From: Entrophospora sp. SA101
Lineage: Eukaryota; Glomeromycota; Glomeromycetes; Entrophosporales; Entrophosporaceae
Direction of reading: 5' to 3'
DNA: 39,396 nucleotides
Assembly (NCBI GenBank): GCA_958430865.1
Contig: CAUDNR010004149.1
Span: 3,337-42,732 of the forward strand
Below the pieces are notes generated by a model that saw nothing but the letters and a program-made list of their open reading frames with translations, was not told the origin of the DNA and ran no database searches. Both the position numbers and the translations under genes were made by a program. Below, piece by piece: positions 10,136 to 18,782 of this stretch. The first letter of the stretch is position 1. Each line of letters begins with the position of its first letter.

Positions 10136-10792
10136 TTACTTTACTAATTTAGCAGCCTCAACAATTAGGTTAATTAATCTATCTCTTTCTTTTATTATAT
10201 CCTCTCCTTCTTTGTTATCGAAAGTTCTTTCTCAATTTTCTCAAAAAAACTTGATTATAGTTTTTCCATTGATTTTATCGTTTTTACTGTAAACTCCTCA
10301 GCATGTCTCAACTTCTCGAATTGCCTCTTGTCTCCTTTCATCATCGTCAATGTCATGGCTGTCTGGCGGAATCTTTCCTTCTACTTCTAATTGTGTTCTT
10401 AATCTCCTGTTTGCCGCTCTTAATTTCCTTTCTCTTTCCCCTGATTCTTCCATTAATTTCTTATACTTCTCTCACATTTCTTCACGCCTTTTCTCTTCCT
10501 CTTTTCTGCTTTTATTTTCTGATTGATAAAAAGATTCTCAACTTTTCGCAACTCCTTCTGCTATTGATTTCTCTAAATTTTTTCGAGCTTCCATTTCTTT
10601 AAGCAATCGGTCATTTAGTTTTTCATTTAATTTATTAATTTCCTTGTTTTGGCTATTATTACTATCTTTTGCTTCTCTCTTGTTTTCTTTAATTTCATTA
10701 CTCGTTCTTGAATTCAACCAAAAAGTTAATATTGTCGGAATTAATGCTGAAACTAGTGCTGTTGTTATTGGTGCATTCCATCAATCGTTCAT
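10136..10792 (-). CDS. Membrane-anchored coiled-coil protein
   Basis: 218 residues. A short N-terminal hydrophobic segment (residues about 6-26, APITTALVSALIPTILTFWL) is followed by a long charged helix with heptad-like spacing, residues about 35-150 (KEMEARKNLEKS, KEEEKRREEMWEKYKK), then a small globular end. It lies head-on between mod and the res stump and appears to have been inserted into the restriction locus. The plus-strand frames over this region are proline/serine/leucine-rich shadows. No enzymatic family is recognised. Confidence 0.6.
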
Positions 10793-10851
10793 GTATTATT
10801 TTTACTGTTTTTACAACAGATACACATACCTCTCTCTTAAAATTAATAATT

Positions 10852-10956
10852 ATGAAACTCATTTATATTAAATCTACTATTACTCCCAAAGATTATAGTG
10901 TAGTCCGGGAAATACTAAAAAAAGAACGGGGAAAAATTGGCTCCTTTTATTTATAA
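10852..10956 (+). CDS. Short ORF, perhaps 5' part of a frameshifted gene
   Basis: 34-codon frame from ATG 10852 (MKLIYIKSTITPKDYSVV). It overlaps the next frame by 20 bases. If one base were added or lost near 10935, the two would read as a single protein of about 100 residues. Two overlapping genes remain possible because the downstream frame has a TTG start. Confidence 0.35.
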   Translation: MKLIYIKSTITPKDYSVVREILKKERGKIGSFYL

Positions 10957-11161
10957 ATTAAACAAATTAGACAGTTTGGAGCAATATTTAAGTAAAGAAA
11001 ATATTAATTATGAAGTTTATCGGTCAGTAAAAACTAACCAAAAAGAAAAGTTAAAAGAGCAGTTAATTGCTGGTTATAAGGCTTCGGCTCAAAGTAAAAA
11101 ATTAGCCAGAGAAGACGAAATTTGAGGAAAAAGTATTGCTGATGGTCTAAATAATAAATAA
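10937..11161 (+). CDS. Antitoxin-like small protein
   Basis: The frame starts at TTG 10937 and ends at TAA 11161 (74 residues, one TGA tryptophan). The C-terminal part (KEQLIAGYKASAQSKKLAREDEIW) resembles the tail of small type II antitoxins with an LxxGY-x-x-x-A pattern. No toxin gene is next to it, and the similarity rests on one motif. It is followed within 5 bases by the res-derived chimera. Confidence 0.35.
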
Positions 11162-11166
11162 AGAAT

Positions 11167-12054
11167 ATGAATGAAAATAAAACTTTACAACAAAAATTAA
11201 TTGAGTATTTTGGAACCCAAAGGATAGAAAATACTCTGCTTCCTCCAATAATAACTAAAAATCTTAATCCAAAATTTAAACTTCGACCTTATCAAGAAAA
11301 AGCATTTAAATATTTTCTTAACTATTGAGAGGATGAAAAATTCGCAAGTAATTCCAATAATCAACTTCTTTTTCTTATGGCAACTGGTAGCGGCAAAACT
11401 TTGATGATGGCGGGATTAATTTTGTATTTATACGAAAAAGGCTATCGGAATTTTCTTTTTTTTGTGAATAGCACTAACATTATTGACAAAACCAAAGATA
11501 ACTTTTTAAATGATACTTCAATTAAATACCTTTTTAATAAATCTCTTTCTTGGGAGGATAAAAAAATTGACAAAGCCACTGTAATTCAAAAAGCAAAAGA
11601 AGATAATGAAGCACTAAAATCCTTCATCCAGCAAGAACGAAAAAAACATGGTTATTCTTTCCAACCAACTCATAAACCAAATCCCCAAGAGGAAAAGAAA
11701 ATCCAATACCAACAAAAAGAAATTGATTACTTGAAACAGCAATTAACTGAATTACAAAACGAAATAAATGAACTAAAAAAGCAAAATCCCAACTCCGACC
11801 AAAATACTAACCCAGAAATTCAACAAAAAATAGCCACTCTCCAAAACCAAAAAGAGCAAGTTCAAAAAACTTTAAAACAAAAACAATCCCAACAGGAAAA
11901 AATTAAACAACAAGCCAATCCACAACAACCTAATAATGGATTTAATTGGTTATATGTAGTTATTCCTGGAGCGGTTTTATTGGTGGTAATGGGAATTATT
12001 ATTGCTTATTTGGTAGGTAAGAAGTCCAAAAATAATAATAATGAGAGAAAATAA
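11167..12054 (+). CDS. Chimera: type III Res N-terminus fused to coiled coil and membrane anchor
   Basis: 295 residues. The first 135 or so match the start of a type III restriction subunit: LRPYQEKAFKYF, Walker A in ATGSGKT (residues 72-78), and YRNFLFFVNSTNIIDKTKDNF. The other helicase motifs and the nuclease domain, several hundred residues, are absent. Without a stop, the frame continues into a glutamine/lysine-rich coiled coil (about 175-250), one transmembrane helix (about 260-284) and a basic tail KKSKNNNNERK. The coiled-coil anchor is like those of other lineage-specific genes here, so a rearrangement probably joined the two. The last 14 bases overlap rpsI. Confidence 0.8.
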
Positions 12055-12460
12055 TTACTATACCGGCGTCGGAAGAAGAAAAAGTGCTAGTGCGACAGTT
12101 TATTTAAAATCTGGTGGCACAGGAAAAATAGAAATCAGCAAAAGAGGAAAAAAAGAGAAGAAGGATCTTGACGAATATTTTACTAATTCTTTGCTTAATA
12201 AAAAAGAGATTTTAAGACCCTTGGAACTTTTGAATAAACAAAATGATTATAACTTAAAAATTAGAGTAAAAGGGGGGGGGATAACCGGGCAACTAGAAGC
12301 CATTCGTTTAGGAATAGCAAAAGCACTTTTAGAAGTTTCTCCTGAATATCGAACCACTTTGAAAGGATTTGGTCTATTAACTCGCGACCCTCGAAGAGTA
12401 GAAAGAAAGAAAATTGGCTTAAAGAAAGCTCGAAAGGCTACTCAATATTCTAAACGTTAA
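12041..12460 (+). CDS. rpsI: 30S ribosomal protein S9
   Basis: 139 residues with the S9 features: YYTGVGRRKSASATV at the start, VKGGGITGQLEAIRLGIAKAL in the middle, and the basic C-terminal end KKARKATQYSKR that reaches the ribosomal P site. The three glycines at KGGG are encoded by a run of nine Gs at 12272-12280, a slippage-prone spot in an essential gene. Its usual partner rplM is absent. It instead follows the chimeric membrane gene with a 14-base overlap and precedes a DEAD-box helicase. Confidence 0.95.
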   Translation: MRENNYYTGVGRRKSASATVYLKSGGTGKIEISKRGKKEKKDLDEYFTNSLLNKKEILRPLELLNKQNDYNLKIRVKGGGITGQLEAIRLGIAKALLEVSPEYRTTLKGFGLLTRDPRRVERKKIGLKKARKATQYSKR

Positions 12461-12509
12461 TTAGTAATGATTATTGTTTTTAAAAAAATTATCAGTAAAT
12501 AAGAATAAA

Positions 12510-13805
12510 ATGAATTTAATAAATACTCTCCTCTCTGACAGGACAAAAGAAAATTTACAATCAAGTGGTTATAAAAAATTAACCGACATCCAAGAAAAAG
12601 TTATTCCGCTTATTTTGGAAGGAAAAGATGTTATCGCTCAATCTCGAACAGGAACCGGAAAAACTGCGGCTTTTATTATTCCTAGTTTGGAAAAAATAGA
12701 ACCAGGGACAAAGCCCCAAATTTTAGTTTTGGTGCCGACACGGGAATTAGCCTTACAGGTCAGCGAAGAAACCGAGAAATTATCTCAAAATAGCAAATTA
12801 CGAATACTAGCTGTTTATGGTGGTGCTTCGATGGAAAATCAATTACGAGCCTTTCGTTTTGGTGTTGATGTAGTAATTGGCACGCCCGGACGAATACTTG
12901 ACCATCTTGCTAGAAAAAGTCTTCAATTAACTAATTTAAAATTTGTCATCCTTGATGAGGCTGATGAAATGATTAATAAGGGATTTTTAGCAGACATCGA
13001 AAAAATAATTAAAATGACTCCTGCCGAACGGCAAACTTTACTTTTTTCGGCTACTATTACTCCACAAGTTTCTCAATTTGCTAACCTTTACTTAAAAAAT
13101 CCGGAACGAATTAGTGGAGAAACAAAAAATGCACCAGAAAATGATATTAAACACTATTATTTAGAATCTGCTTCTCGGCAAAAAAGTTTTTTTTTAGTTG
13201 ATTTTCTTCTTCTTCACAGCTCAGAATTAATTATTATCTTTGCGAATACTAAAAGAATGGTCGAACAAATTAACGAAAGATTAAGCAAAGAAAGACTAAA
13301 AGTTGATTATATCCATAGTGATTTGTCCCAATCTCGTCGAACTAGAGTTTTTAATAAATTTAGAACTAAGCAGATATCTTTATTAGTTGCCACCGATGTT
13401 GCTGCCCGAGGTCTACATGTTGATGATATTGCCTATGTAATTAATTATGATTTTCCGCAAAGTTCAGAGTTTTATATTCATCGAATTGGTCGTACTGGTC
13501 GAGCCGGAGCCAGCGGACAAGCCATAACTTTTATTAGTTCTCCCCAAGAAAAAAAATGATTATTTTCTCTAGCCCGGCAAAAAAGATATAAAATTGAGCC
13601 ACTAAGTTTACCTAACAGAAACCAAATCAACCAAATTCTAGAAGACAAATTACTAGAAAAAATAATCAATAAAATAGAAAAAACCGAAGTTCGCCAAAAG
13701 AATAATGAAAAAATCAAAAAATTAAGTGAAAAGTACGGTGCTGATAAATTAGTTAATACCCTCTTTAATTTGTTAGCCAAATCTGACTACGCAAAAAATT
13801 TTTAG
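12510..13805 (+). CDS. DEAD-box ATP-dependent RNA helicase
   Basis: 431 residues. The motifs are in order: the Q motif region KLTDIQEKVIP, Walker A QSRTGTGKT (about 44-52), PTRELA, GTPGR, DEAD (about 149), SAT, then ATDVAARGLHVDD and HRIGRTGRAG in domain 2. A basic, helical C-terminal extension of about 85 residues follows. It resembles CshA/DeaD-type helicases that act in mRNA decay or ribosome assembly; which one is not clear. ATG 12510 is preferred over an upstream in-frame start at 12474 because homology begins at NLINTLLSDRTKENL. It ends convergently with gatB. Confidence 0.92.
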
Positions 13806-13826
13806 CAAAGGTAATGTTTTTTACTT

Positions 13827-14858
13827 TTATTTGCCCTTCTCTGAAAAATTCTTTGCTAACTTTTTTTCTAGAAAATTAATTGTTTTTAACAGCATTGGTT
13901 TTTCCATAATTAAATTTGCTTTGGTGTGGTTTAACCCGTTTTTAATTAACTGTTCTCATTTCATTCAAGGCAAAATAGGGACATTTTTGGCAATTCTTTG
14001 AATGTCTTTTTGGCTAATTTTAATTAAAGGAATATTGCTCTCTGGTAAATAAAAATAATCAGTTTTTTCTCGCTGAGGAATAGTTATTTGCTTTTTTTCG
14101 TCGAATCCAAAGGTCTGGCTTGATGGAGGAATTTTTTTGTCTTTTCATAATTGCTGGTGCTTGTCAATTTCGTATTTTAGGACTCTTTCAATAGCATTAA
14201 AAGAATTAAGATTTTTCACTTCATAACGAGGAGTTTGGTAATTATCTGCTAAATTTAAAGAGAAATTTAAATCAACTCGTAATTGTCCTTTTTCCATTTT
14301 GGCTTCGGAGATATCTAAATAACGCAAAAGGTTTTGTAACTGCCGCAAAAAAAGGATTGTTTCTTCTGAATTATGAAAAACCGGTTCAGTAACTAATTCA
14401 ATTAATGGATTACCGGCTCGATTAAAATCTAGTTCAATGCTTTCCTGAGTGTAAAATGATTTAGCAGTATCTTCTTCTAATTGTAAGTTCCTTAAAGGGA
14501 TATTTATAATGCCGCTAGGGGTAATTAACGGCAAATAACCAGAATTCGCTAATGGTTGACGATATTGAGTAATTTGGTATCCCTTAGGCAAATCATAATA
14601 ATGGTAAATTTTGCGGTCGAAAATAATTAATGGGCTAATTTTTGCTTGTAAAGCCAAGGCTAATTTAATTGCTAGTTCAATACACTCTGGATTAATAGTT
14701 GGCAAAGTTCCTAAATATCCTAACTCCCAAGGGCTAATTTGGCTATTAGGGGGAATATTTTTAGTGTAAGTATCAGTTCAATTAAAGATTTTTTTTTTAC
14801 TTTTGAGAGTAATATGAATTTCTAAACCGATTAATATTTGGTTTTGATTTTTATCCAT
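13827..14858 (-). CDS. gatB: GatB catalytic part lacking its C-terminal domain
   Basis: Subunit B of the Asp-tRNA(Asn)/Glu-tRNA(Gln) amidotransferase. The N-terminal catalytic core is present: IGLEIHITLKSKKKIFNW, the YHYYDLPKGYQITQYRQPL segment, LELDFNRAGNPLIELVTEP-like sequence, and RVDLNFSL followed by YEVKNLNSF. The protein is 343 residues against about 475 normally. It ends at FLEKKLAKNFSEKGK, where the helical and YqeY-like tail should begin. The missing part seems to be the separate gene at 2336-2788. gatA and gatC are not in the window. A tRNA-fMet/tRNA-Leu pair starts on the other strand just upstream. Confidence 0.88.
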
Positions 14859-14906
14859 TCCTTTATAAGTAGTTTTTGCGGAATTAGTTAAAAATTAACT
14901 ATATAT

Positions 14907-14983
14907 CGCGGGGTAGAGTAGTGGTCCAACTCGGCGGGCTCATAATCCGCAGATCGCAGGTTCAAATCCTGCCCCCGCCACCA
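14907..14983 (+). tRNA. Initiator tRNA-fMet (CAT), copy 1
   Basis: 77-base cloverleaf with a CTCATAA anticodon loop and encoded CCA end. Position 1 is C and faces C72, so the first pair is open as in bacterial initiators (which usually have C1-A72). The D arm and the G-rich anticodon stem also fit an initiator. It is identical over its full length to the copy at 16826-16902. An AT-rich block AAAAATTAACTATATAT precedes both. Confidence 0.93.
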
Positions 14984-14984
14984 A

Positions 14985-15070
14985 GCCCAAATGGCGGAAT
15001 GGTAGACGCAAATGACTCAAAATCATTCGAGCGCAAGTTCATACCGGTTCAAGTCCGGTTTTGGGTACCA
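14985..15070 (+). tRNA. tRNA-Leu (CAA)
   Basis: 86-base class II tRNA with a long variable arm, a GCCCAAA acceptor and an encoded CCA end. The anticodon stem AATGA/TCATT encloses loop CTCAAAA, giving anticodon CAA for UUG codons. The first 26 bases and the T arm match the tRNA-Leu(UAA) at 16904-16987; the anticodon arm and variable arm differ. Confidence 0.93.
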
Positions 15071-15883
15071 GTTTTGATAAGCATTTCCTAATAAATTCAT
15101 AAAAAGGAAGAGCAAAAAAGGAGTTAGATGAGCCCAAAGAGCCAGGAATAAGAAATTGATTGGGAAAGCAAAATAATTTTATTAAGGACTAGGTGTTAAT
15201 CTTAGGAGAATTGTGGAGGATTTGAGCCTGATAATACTCTTGATTTTGTTTCACATTTCAATTATTTTGTTTACAGTTTCAAACTGGAGATAGTTAAGCC
15301 TTGAGAGATAGTCTCGTTTTCTATTTTGCCATTAATTAGAACTAAATTGAGATTACCAAGGATTTTTTCTAGTTCAGCAATTTTTTAGGCATTGTTGACT
15401 AAGTTGGGATTGGCTTCTTTTCAGACCTAGAATTTTTCGGGAAATTTTTTTAGTTTTTATCTAATAATGTTGTCATAATAATAAGTTTAACTAAAAATGT
15501 TTTTATGACAGGATGCAACATGAATTTATGAGAAAAGAAACAAAAATTATGTGCCACTCAGAAAGAATTGACATTGACAGAAAGTCAGACACAGCCAAAA
15601 TCTAATGATCTAAATAAAAATCATGAATAAAAACAATGAAAACTCTTTCTGAGAAAAACAAAAAAACAACCGATGAAAAACTGACGATTTTGATACTAAC
15701 AATAATAAAAAATAAAATATATGCGCATTTCTCAACCTTATTATAAATAATAACCACTGCCAAATTCCCAAAAGTTCATGGTTATCATTTTTTTTAGGTT
15801 AGTTTCATTCAATCTATATAGCAATTTTAACCTGACATGTCAAAAATAAATCAAAAAAAACTCTCCCTAAAAATCAAACAAAA
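15071..15883. other. Gene-poor stretch with possible coding remnants
   Basis: About 800 bases without a convincing gene, ending at an assembly gap. On the minus strand near 15281-15390 a 35-codon open stretch (KIAELEKILGNLNLVL, then TISQGLTISSLKL) with stops on both sides looks like a decayed coiled-coil gene. Neighbouring minus-strand bits (RKILGLKRSQSQ in another frame) support decay. Two overlapping mini-ORFs lie on the plus strand, listed separately. The rest shows nothing recognisable. Confidence 0.4.
15505..15630 (+). CDS. Possible 41-residue peptide
   Basis: ATG frame with one TGA tryptophan (MTGCNMNLWEKKQKL) and a polar, T/Q/N-rich end. It overlaps by 8 bases a second 30-codon frame starting at ATG 15623 (contains NSFWEKQKNN). 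Both have a WEK-x-Q core, so they may be repeats of one motif, or chance. No family and no ribosome binding site. Confidence 0.2.
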
Positions 15884-15893
15884 NNNNNNNNNN
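15884..15893. other. Assembly gap (10 Ns)
   Basis: A fixed run of ten Ns, typical of a scaffold join. The true gap length is unknown. The folC gene begins immediately after it without its 5' half, so sequence is missing or the join is wrong. Confidence 0.95.
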
Positions 15894-16573
15894 AGCAAAG
15901 TAAAATATATAAAATCTCTTCGCCAAAAAGGTTCACTTTTGCCAGTAACGAATCAGTAATGTATTTCTGCTTAGCTACCAAAGGTTATACTTTCAATTTA
16001 AAAACTAAAATGCTTGGTCATTATCAAATAAAAAATATTAGTCTAGCCATTCATATTGCTCTTTATTTACAAAAATATTTTCCCCAAATCACCCAAAATA
16101 GTATAGAAGAAGGTGTTGAAAAAACATTTTGACCTAACAGAATGGAATTAATAAGCCGCAACCCTCTGTTATTTTTAGATGGTGCTCATAATCAAGCCGG
16201 AATTAAGCATCTAGTTCAAACAATTAAAACTTTTTTTCCTGCTAAGCAACCTATTTTTTTAGTTTCTATAATGAAAGATAAACAAGTAAACAAAATGCTT
16301 AATGCTTTAAAAGAAGTTGCTTACCAAATTATTTTTACCGAAATGCCCGGTTCTCGAAAGCAAGAAGTTAGTAAATTAAAACAGTGTATTACAACTAAAT
16401 TTCACAAATTTGCTGACTGTTCAAAAGCATTTTTTTATTTTTATTCCTTGCTGGATAATGAGAAAATAGGGATAATTACTGGTTCTTTACATTTTACTTC
16501 CTACGCGAAAAGAGAATTTTTGGTGAGTTCGATCAAAGAGAAAGAGAAACATTTTCCAACTATTATTCACTAA
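15894..16573 (+). CDS. folC: Folylpolyglutamate/dihydrofolate synthase, C-terminal part
   Basis: Mur-ligase-like enzyme that adds glutamate to folates. Only the second half is present because the assembly gap removes the 5' end. Visible features are GHYQIKNISLAIHIAL (the conserved helix after the P-loop domain), FWPNRMELI (Trp as TGA) and FLDGAHNQAGIKHL, the start of the C-terminal domain, followed by VSIMKDKQ and a TGSLHF end typical of FolC. With folA at 31185-31676, it shows that folate metabolism is at least partly retained. Confidence 0.88.
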
Positions 16574-16596
16574 TCACTATCTTATTTAAAGATTTC

Positions 16597-16791
16597 TTAA
16601 TAAATCCCTAATCCTAATAAACTAACTGCCATTCCACCGACAAAAGTTAATACTCCTTTAATAATTATTGTTTTGTTTAGAAATGCTTGCTTACTGTCTG
16701 ACTGGAATTCACCAGCAGGCCGTTGGGCATTTCTTCATGAATTTTTTGTTCGTTCATATGTTTTTGCATATAGACGAATGAAATGCTTGGT
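16597..16791 (-). CDS. Membrane protein with FIRLYAK leader, 5' end lost or unclear
   Basis: The frame is open from the tRNA duplication to TAA at 16597. It reads KHFIRLYAKTYERTKNSW, then a polar linker, then one transmembrane helix (GVLTFVGGMAVSLLGLGIY) at the extreme C-terminus. No ATG, GTG or TTG is present upstream. The FIRLYAKTYER segment is duplicated at the right end of the window (39326 onward), where it follows a proper ATG and ribosome binding site. The copy here may have lost its start when the tRNA pair was inserted about 20 bases upstream. Function unknown. Confidence 0.4.
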
Positions 16792-16825
16792 AAAAAAATT
16801 CTGATTATAAAAATTAACTATATAT

Positions 16826-16902
16826 CGCGGGGTAGAGTAGTGGTCCAACTCGGCGGGCTCATAATCCGCAGATCGCAGGTTCAAATCCTGCCCCCGCCAC
16901 CA
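16826..16902 (+). tRNA. Initiator tRNA-fMet (CAT), copy 2
   Basis: Identical to 14907-14983, including the C1-C72 mismatch, the CTCATAA loop, the encoded CCA and the AT-rich block in front. It lies about 1.9 kb from the first copy in the same orientation. It is followed one base later by a tRNA-Leu. Confidence 0.93.
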
Positions 16903-16903
16903 A

Positions 16904-16987
16904 GCCCAAATGGCGGAATGGTAGACGCATGGGACTTAAGATCCCACGGAGTTATCCGTGCCGGTTCAAGTCCGGCTTTGGGTACCA
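16904..16987 (+). tRNA. tRNA-Leu (TAA)
   Basis: 84-base class II tRNA with an encoded CCA. The anticodon arm GGGA-CTTAAGA-TCCC gives anticodon TAA for UUA, the commonest leucine codon in AT-rich genes. The first 26 bases equal those of tRNA-Leu(CAA), while the anticodon and variable arms are different. The membrane coiled-coil gene starts 21 bases downstream. Confidence 0.93.
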
Positions 16988-17008
16988 GTATTAAAATTTA
17001 TTATATAC

Positions 17009-18019
17009 ATGAAAGAACTAAAAAATAATAAACAAAAAAAACATGTCATTACTGGAATTATTTTACTAATTTTCTTTTTGCTTGTCGGCGGAGTTATTTT
17101 TTTTGTTTGTGCCAAAAATGAGAAAAGAGAAACTCAAGCAAGGATTTCAGAGGCTGAAAAACGAGAAATAGAAATTTTAAAAACTGAAATTACCCAACTA
17201 GAAGACCAAGAAAAAGAATTAAAAGAACAATTTACTAATTGCCAAACACTTTTAGAAAAAAAATCAGTAAAGGAAAAATTGACCCCTTTACAAAATACCA
17301 TCTTTGACAAAAAAAAAGAATTAAAAAACTCGGCTCCGACTTCGGCTTCTAGTTCCTTAAAAGACAAAAAAAATCTCGATAAAAAAAAACTGGCTAATTC
17401 ATTGAAAACAGAATTAAAAAAAGAGTTAGAGCAAAGAGCAAATGGCACCTGAAAGGAAAATTATGATATCCAAAGCAACCCTAGTTTTAAATTTTATTTT
17501 GCTCGCCATTATTTAGACGAACAAGATTGCCAAGAAATAGCCGATTTGATAAGCCAAATACAAATATTAAGAGAAGCCGAAAAAGAAAGGCAAGAAACAG
17601 AAAAAAATGAAAAATTAGAAAATAACCCGAAATTATTTTATTTTAGCACCAGAATGTCAACCGAACGCAATGGTAATTGGCAACATTATCACTGTTTTCA
17701 TGGCAAACATAAAGGATGAAATTATGAGGTTAATATTCCTGACAACCACCCGGCTTTAAATAATGTACTTTTTAATGATGGTTGAGGCACTAACTCTGAA
17801 ATTGGAAGTTTTTATTTAATTGAGGAAATTGAGGAGCCTGCTGAACTTCATTATTGAAATGTGGAAAAACAAAAAACAGAAATCGTTTCAGACAAAGAAG
17901 TGATTCAAGCCGTCCAAGAAGGTAAAAAATTATTTTACGAAAAATTTGTTAATTTGGGAGACAAAATTACTATTAATTATTTTCAAGAGAGAGAGAGAGA
18001 GAGAGAAATAAAATTTTAA
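17009..18019 (+). CDS. Membrane-anchored coiled-coil protein upstream of rlmB
   Basis: 336 residues. A short basic N-terminus is followed by one transmembrane helix (about 13-35, VITGIILLIFFLLVGGVIFF), a charged coiled coil (about 40-150), then a globular region rich in H, Y and W (YFARHYLDEQDCQEIADL, HYHCFHGKHKGWNYEV). The C-terminus passes through a (GA)10 tract at 17987-18006, giving a run of alternating E and R, and stops at TAA 18017-18019. The rlmB ATG is the very next base, so translation of the two is probably coupled. No known family. Adding or removing a GA unit would change the end of this protein. Confidence 0.7.
17987..18006 (+). repeat. (GA)10 dinucleotide tract in coding sequence
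   Basis: Ten GA units lie four codons before the stop of the membrane coiled-coil gene and 13 bases before the rlmB start codon. One unit less would send the frame past the rlmB start to a later stop; one unit more creates an earlier TAA. Confidence 0.95.
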
Positions 18020-18772
18020 ATGACATTTCTTGCTTTTGGTAATCATACTGTTCGCAGTTTAATAAATTCTCCATATTTCCAATTAAAAAAAATTCTGCTT
18101 TTGGCTGATAAATACAAAAACGATAGAGAACTACTTAAATTGCTAGAGACCAAAAAAATCACTTATCAATTGCTAGAAAAAAATGATTTCTCTCGTTATA
18201 GTTTTGATAAAAAAAATCAAGGTATTGTTGCTTTTATCAAAGAATACGATTATATTACGCTAAATTCTCTGCTAAAACAAAATTTAAATCACCAATTTCC
18301 TTTATTGGCTATGCTTGACAGCATTGAAGACCCTCATAATTTCGGAGCAATTTTGCGAACTTGTGCGGCATTAAAAATAGACGGAGTAATTATTGCTAAG
18401 AAAAACCAAGTACCAGTAAATAGCACAGTGATTAAGGTTTCCATGGGCGGTGTGGCTTATGTTCCTGTTTGTCAAGTGAATAATTTGCTAGAAGCCATTA
18501 ATGAATTAAAAAAAGCCAATTATCAAATTATTTCAACAGTCTGCCAACCAGAAGCCCAAAAATATAACCAAGTAGGATTTAATGCCCCTATTTGCTTAGT
18601 TTTCGGCAATGAACACCAAGGAATTAAGCAAAAAATCATTCAAAAAAGTGATAACACTCTTTATATCCCAATGAGTAATAACATTAGTTCTCTAAATGTT
18701 TCAGTTAGTTGCGGAATTATTTTAGCACAAATAATCAATCAGAGAGAGGAAAAGAAAAAATTAGAAAAATAA
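18020..18772 (+). CDS. rlmB: 23S rRNA 2'-O-ribose methyltransferase, TrmH/SpoU family
   Basis: 250-residue SPOUT methyltransferase. An N-terminal L30e-like substrate-binding domain (residues 1-85, GNHTVRSLI) is followed by the knotted catalytic domain. Motif 1 is DSIEDPHNFGAILRTC (about 100), motif 2 is VFGNEHQGI (about 195) and motif 3 is NNISSLNVSVSCGIIL (about 220). RlmB methylating G2251 of 23S rRNA is the best match, but the exact target is inferred. Its ATG abuts the stop of the upstream membrane gene. Confidence 0.88.
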   Translation: MTFLAFGNHTVRSLINSPYFQLKKILLLADKYKNDRELLKLLETKKITYQLLEKNDFSRYSFDKKNQGIVAFIKEYDYITLNSLLKQNLNHQFPLLAMLDSIEDPHNFGAILRTCAALKIDGVIIAKKNQVPVNSTVIKVSMGGVAYVPVCQVNNLLEAINELKKANYQIISTVCQPEAQKYNQVGFNAPICLVFGNEHQGIKQKIIQKSDNTLYIPMSNNISSLNVSVSCGIILAQIINQREEKKKLEK

Positions 18773-18782
18773 AGCCGGTTAT

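Noticed and set aside
10303..10871. Plus-strand ORFs rich in leucine, serine and proline
   Set aside because: They are antisense shadows of the coiled-coil gene on the minus strand at 10136-10792.
12474..12509. Earlier start for the DEAD-box helicase
   Set aside because: It adds a lysine-rich stretch with no family match and needs a non-ATG start; ATG 12510 fits homologues.
16783..17028. 81-codon plus-strand ORF
   Set aside because: It runs across the tRNA-fMet and tRNA-Leu genes and has no protein-like composition.
17134..17448. Phe/Ser-rich minus-strand ORF
   Set aside because: It is the complement of the lysine/glutamate coiled coil in the gene at 17009-18019.
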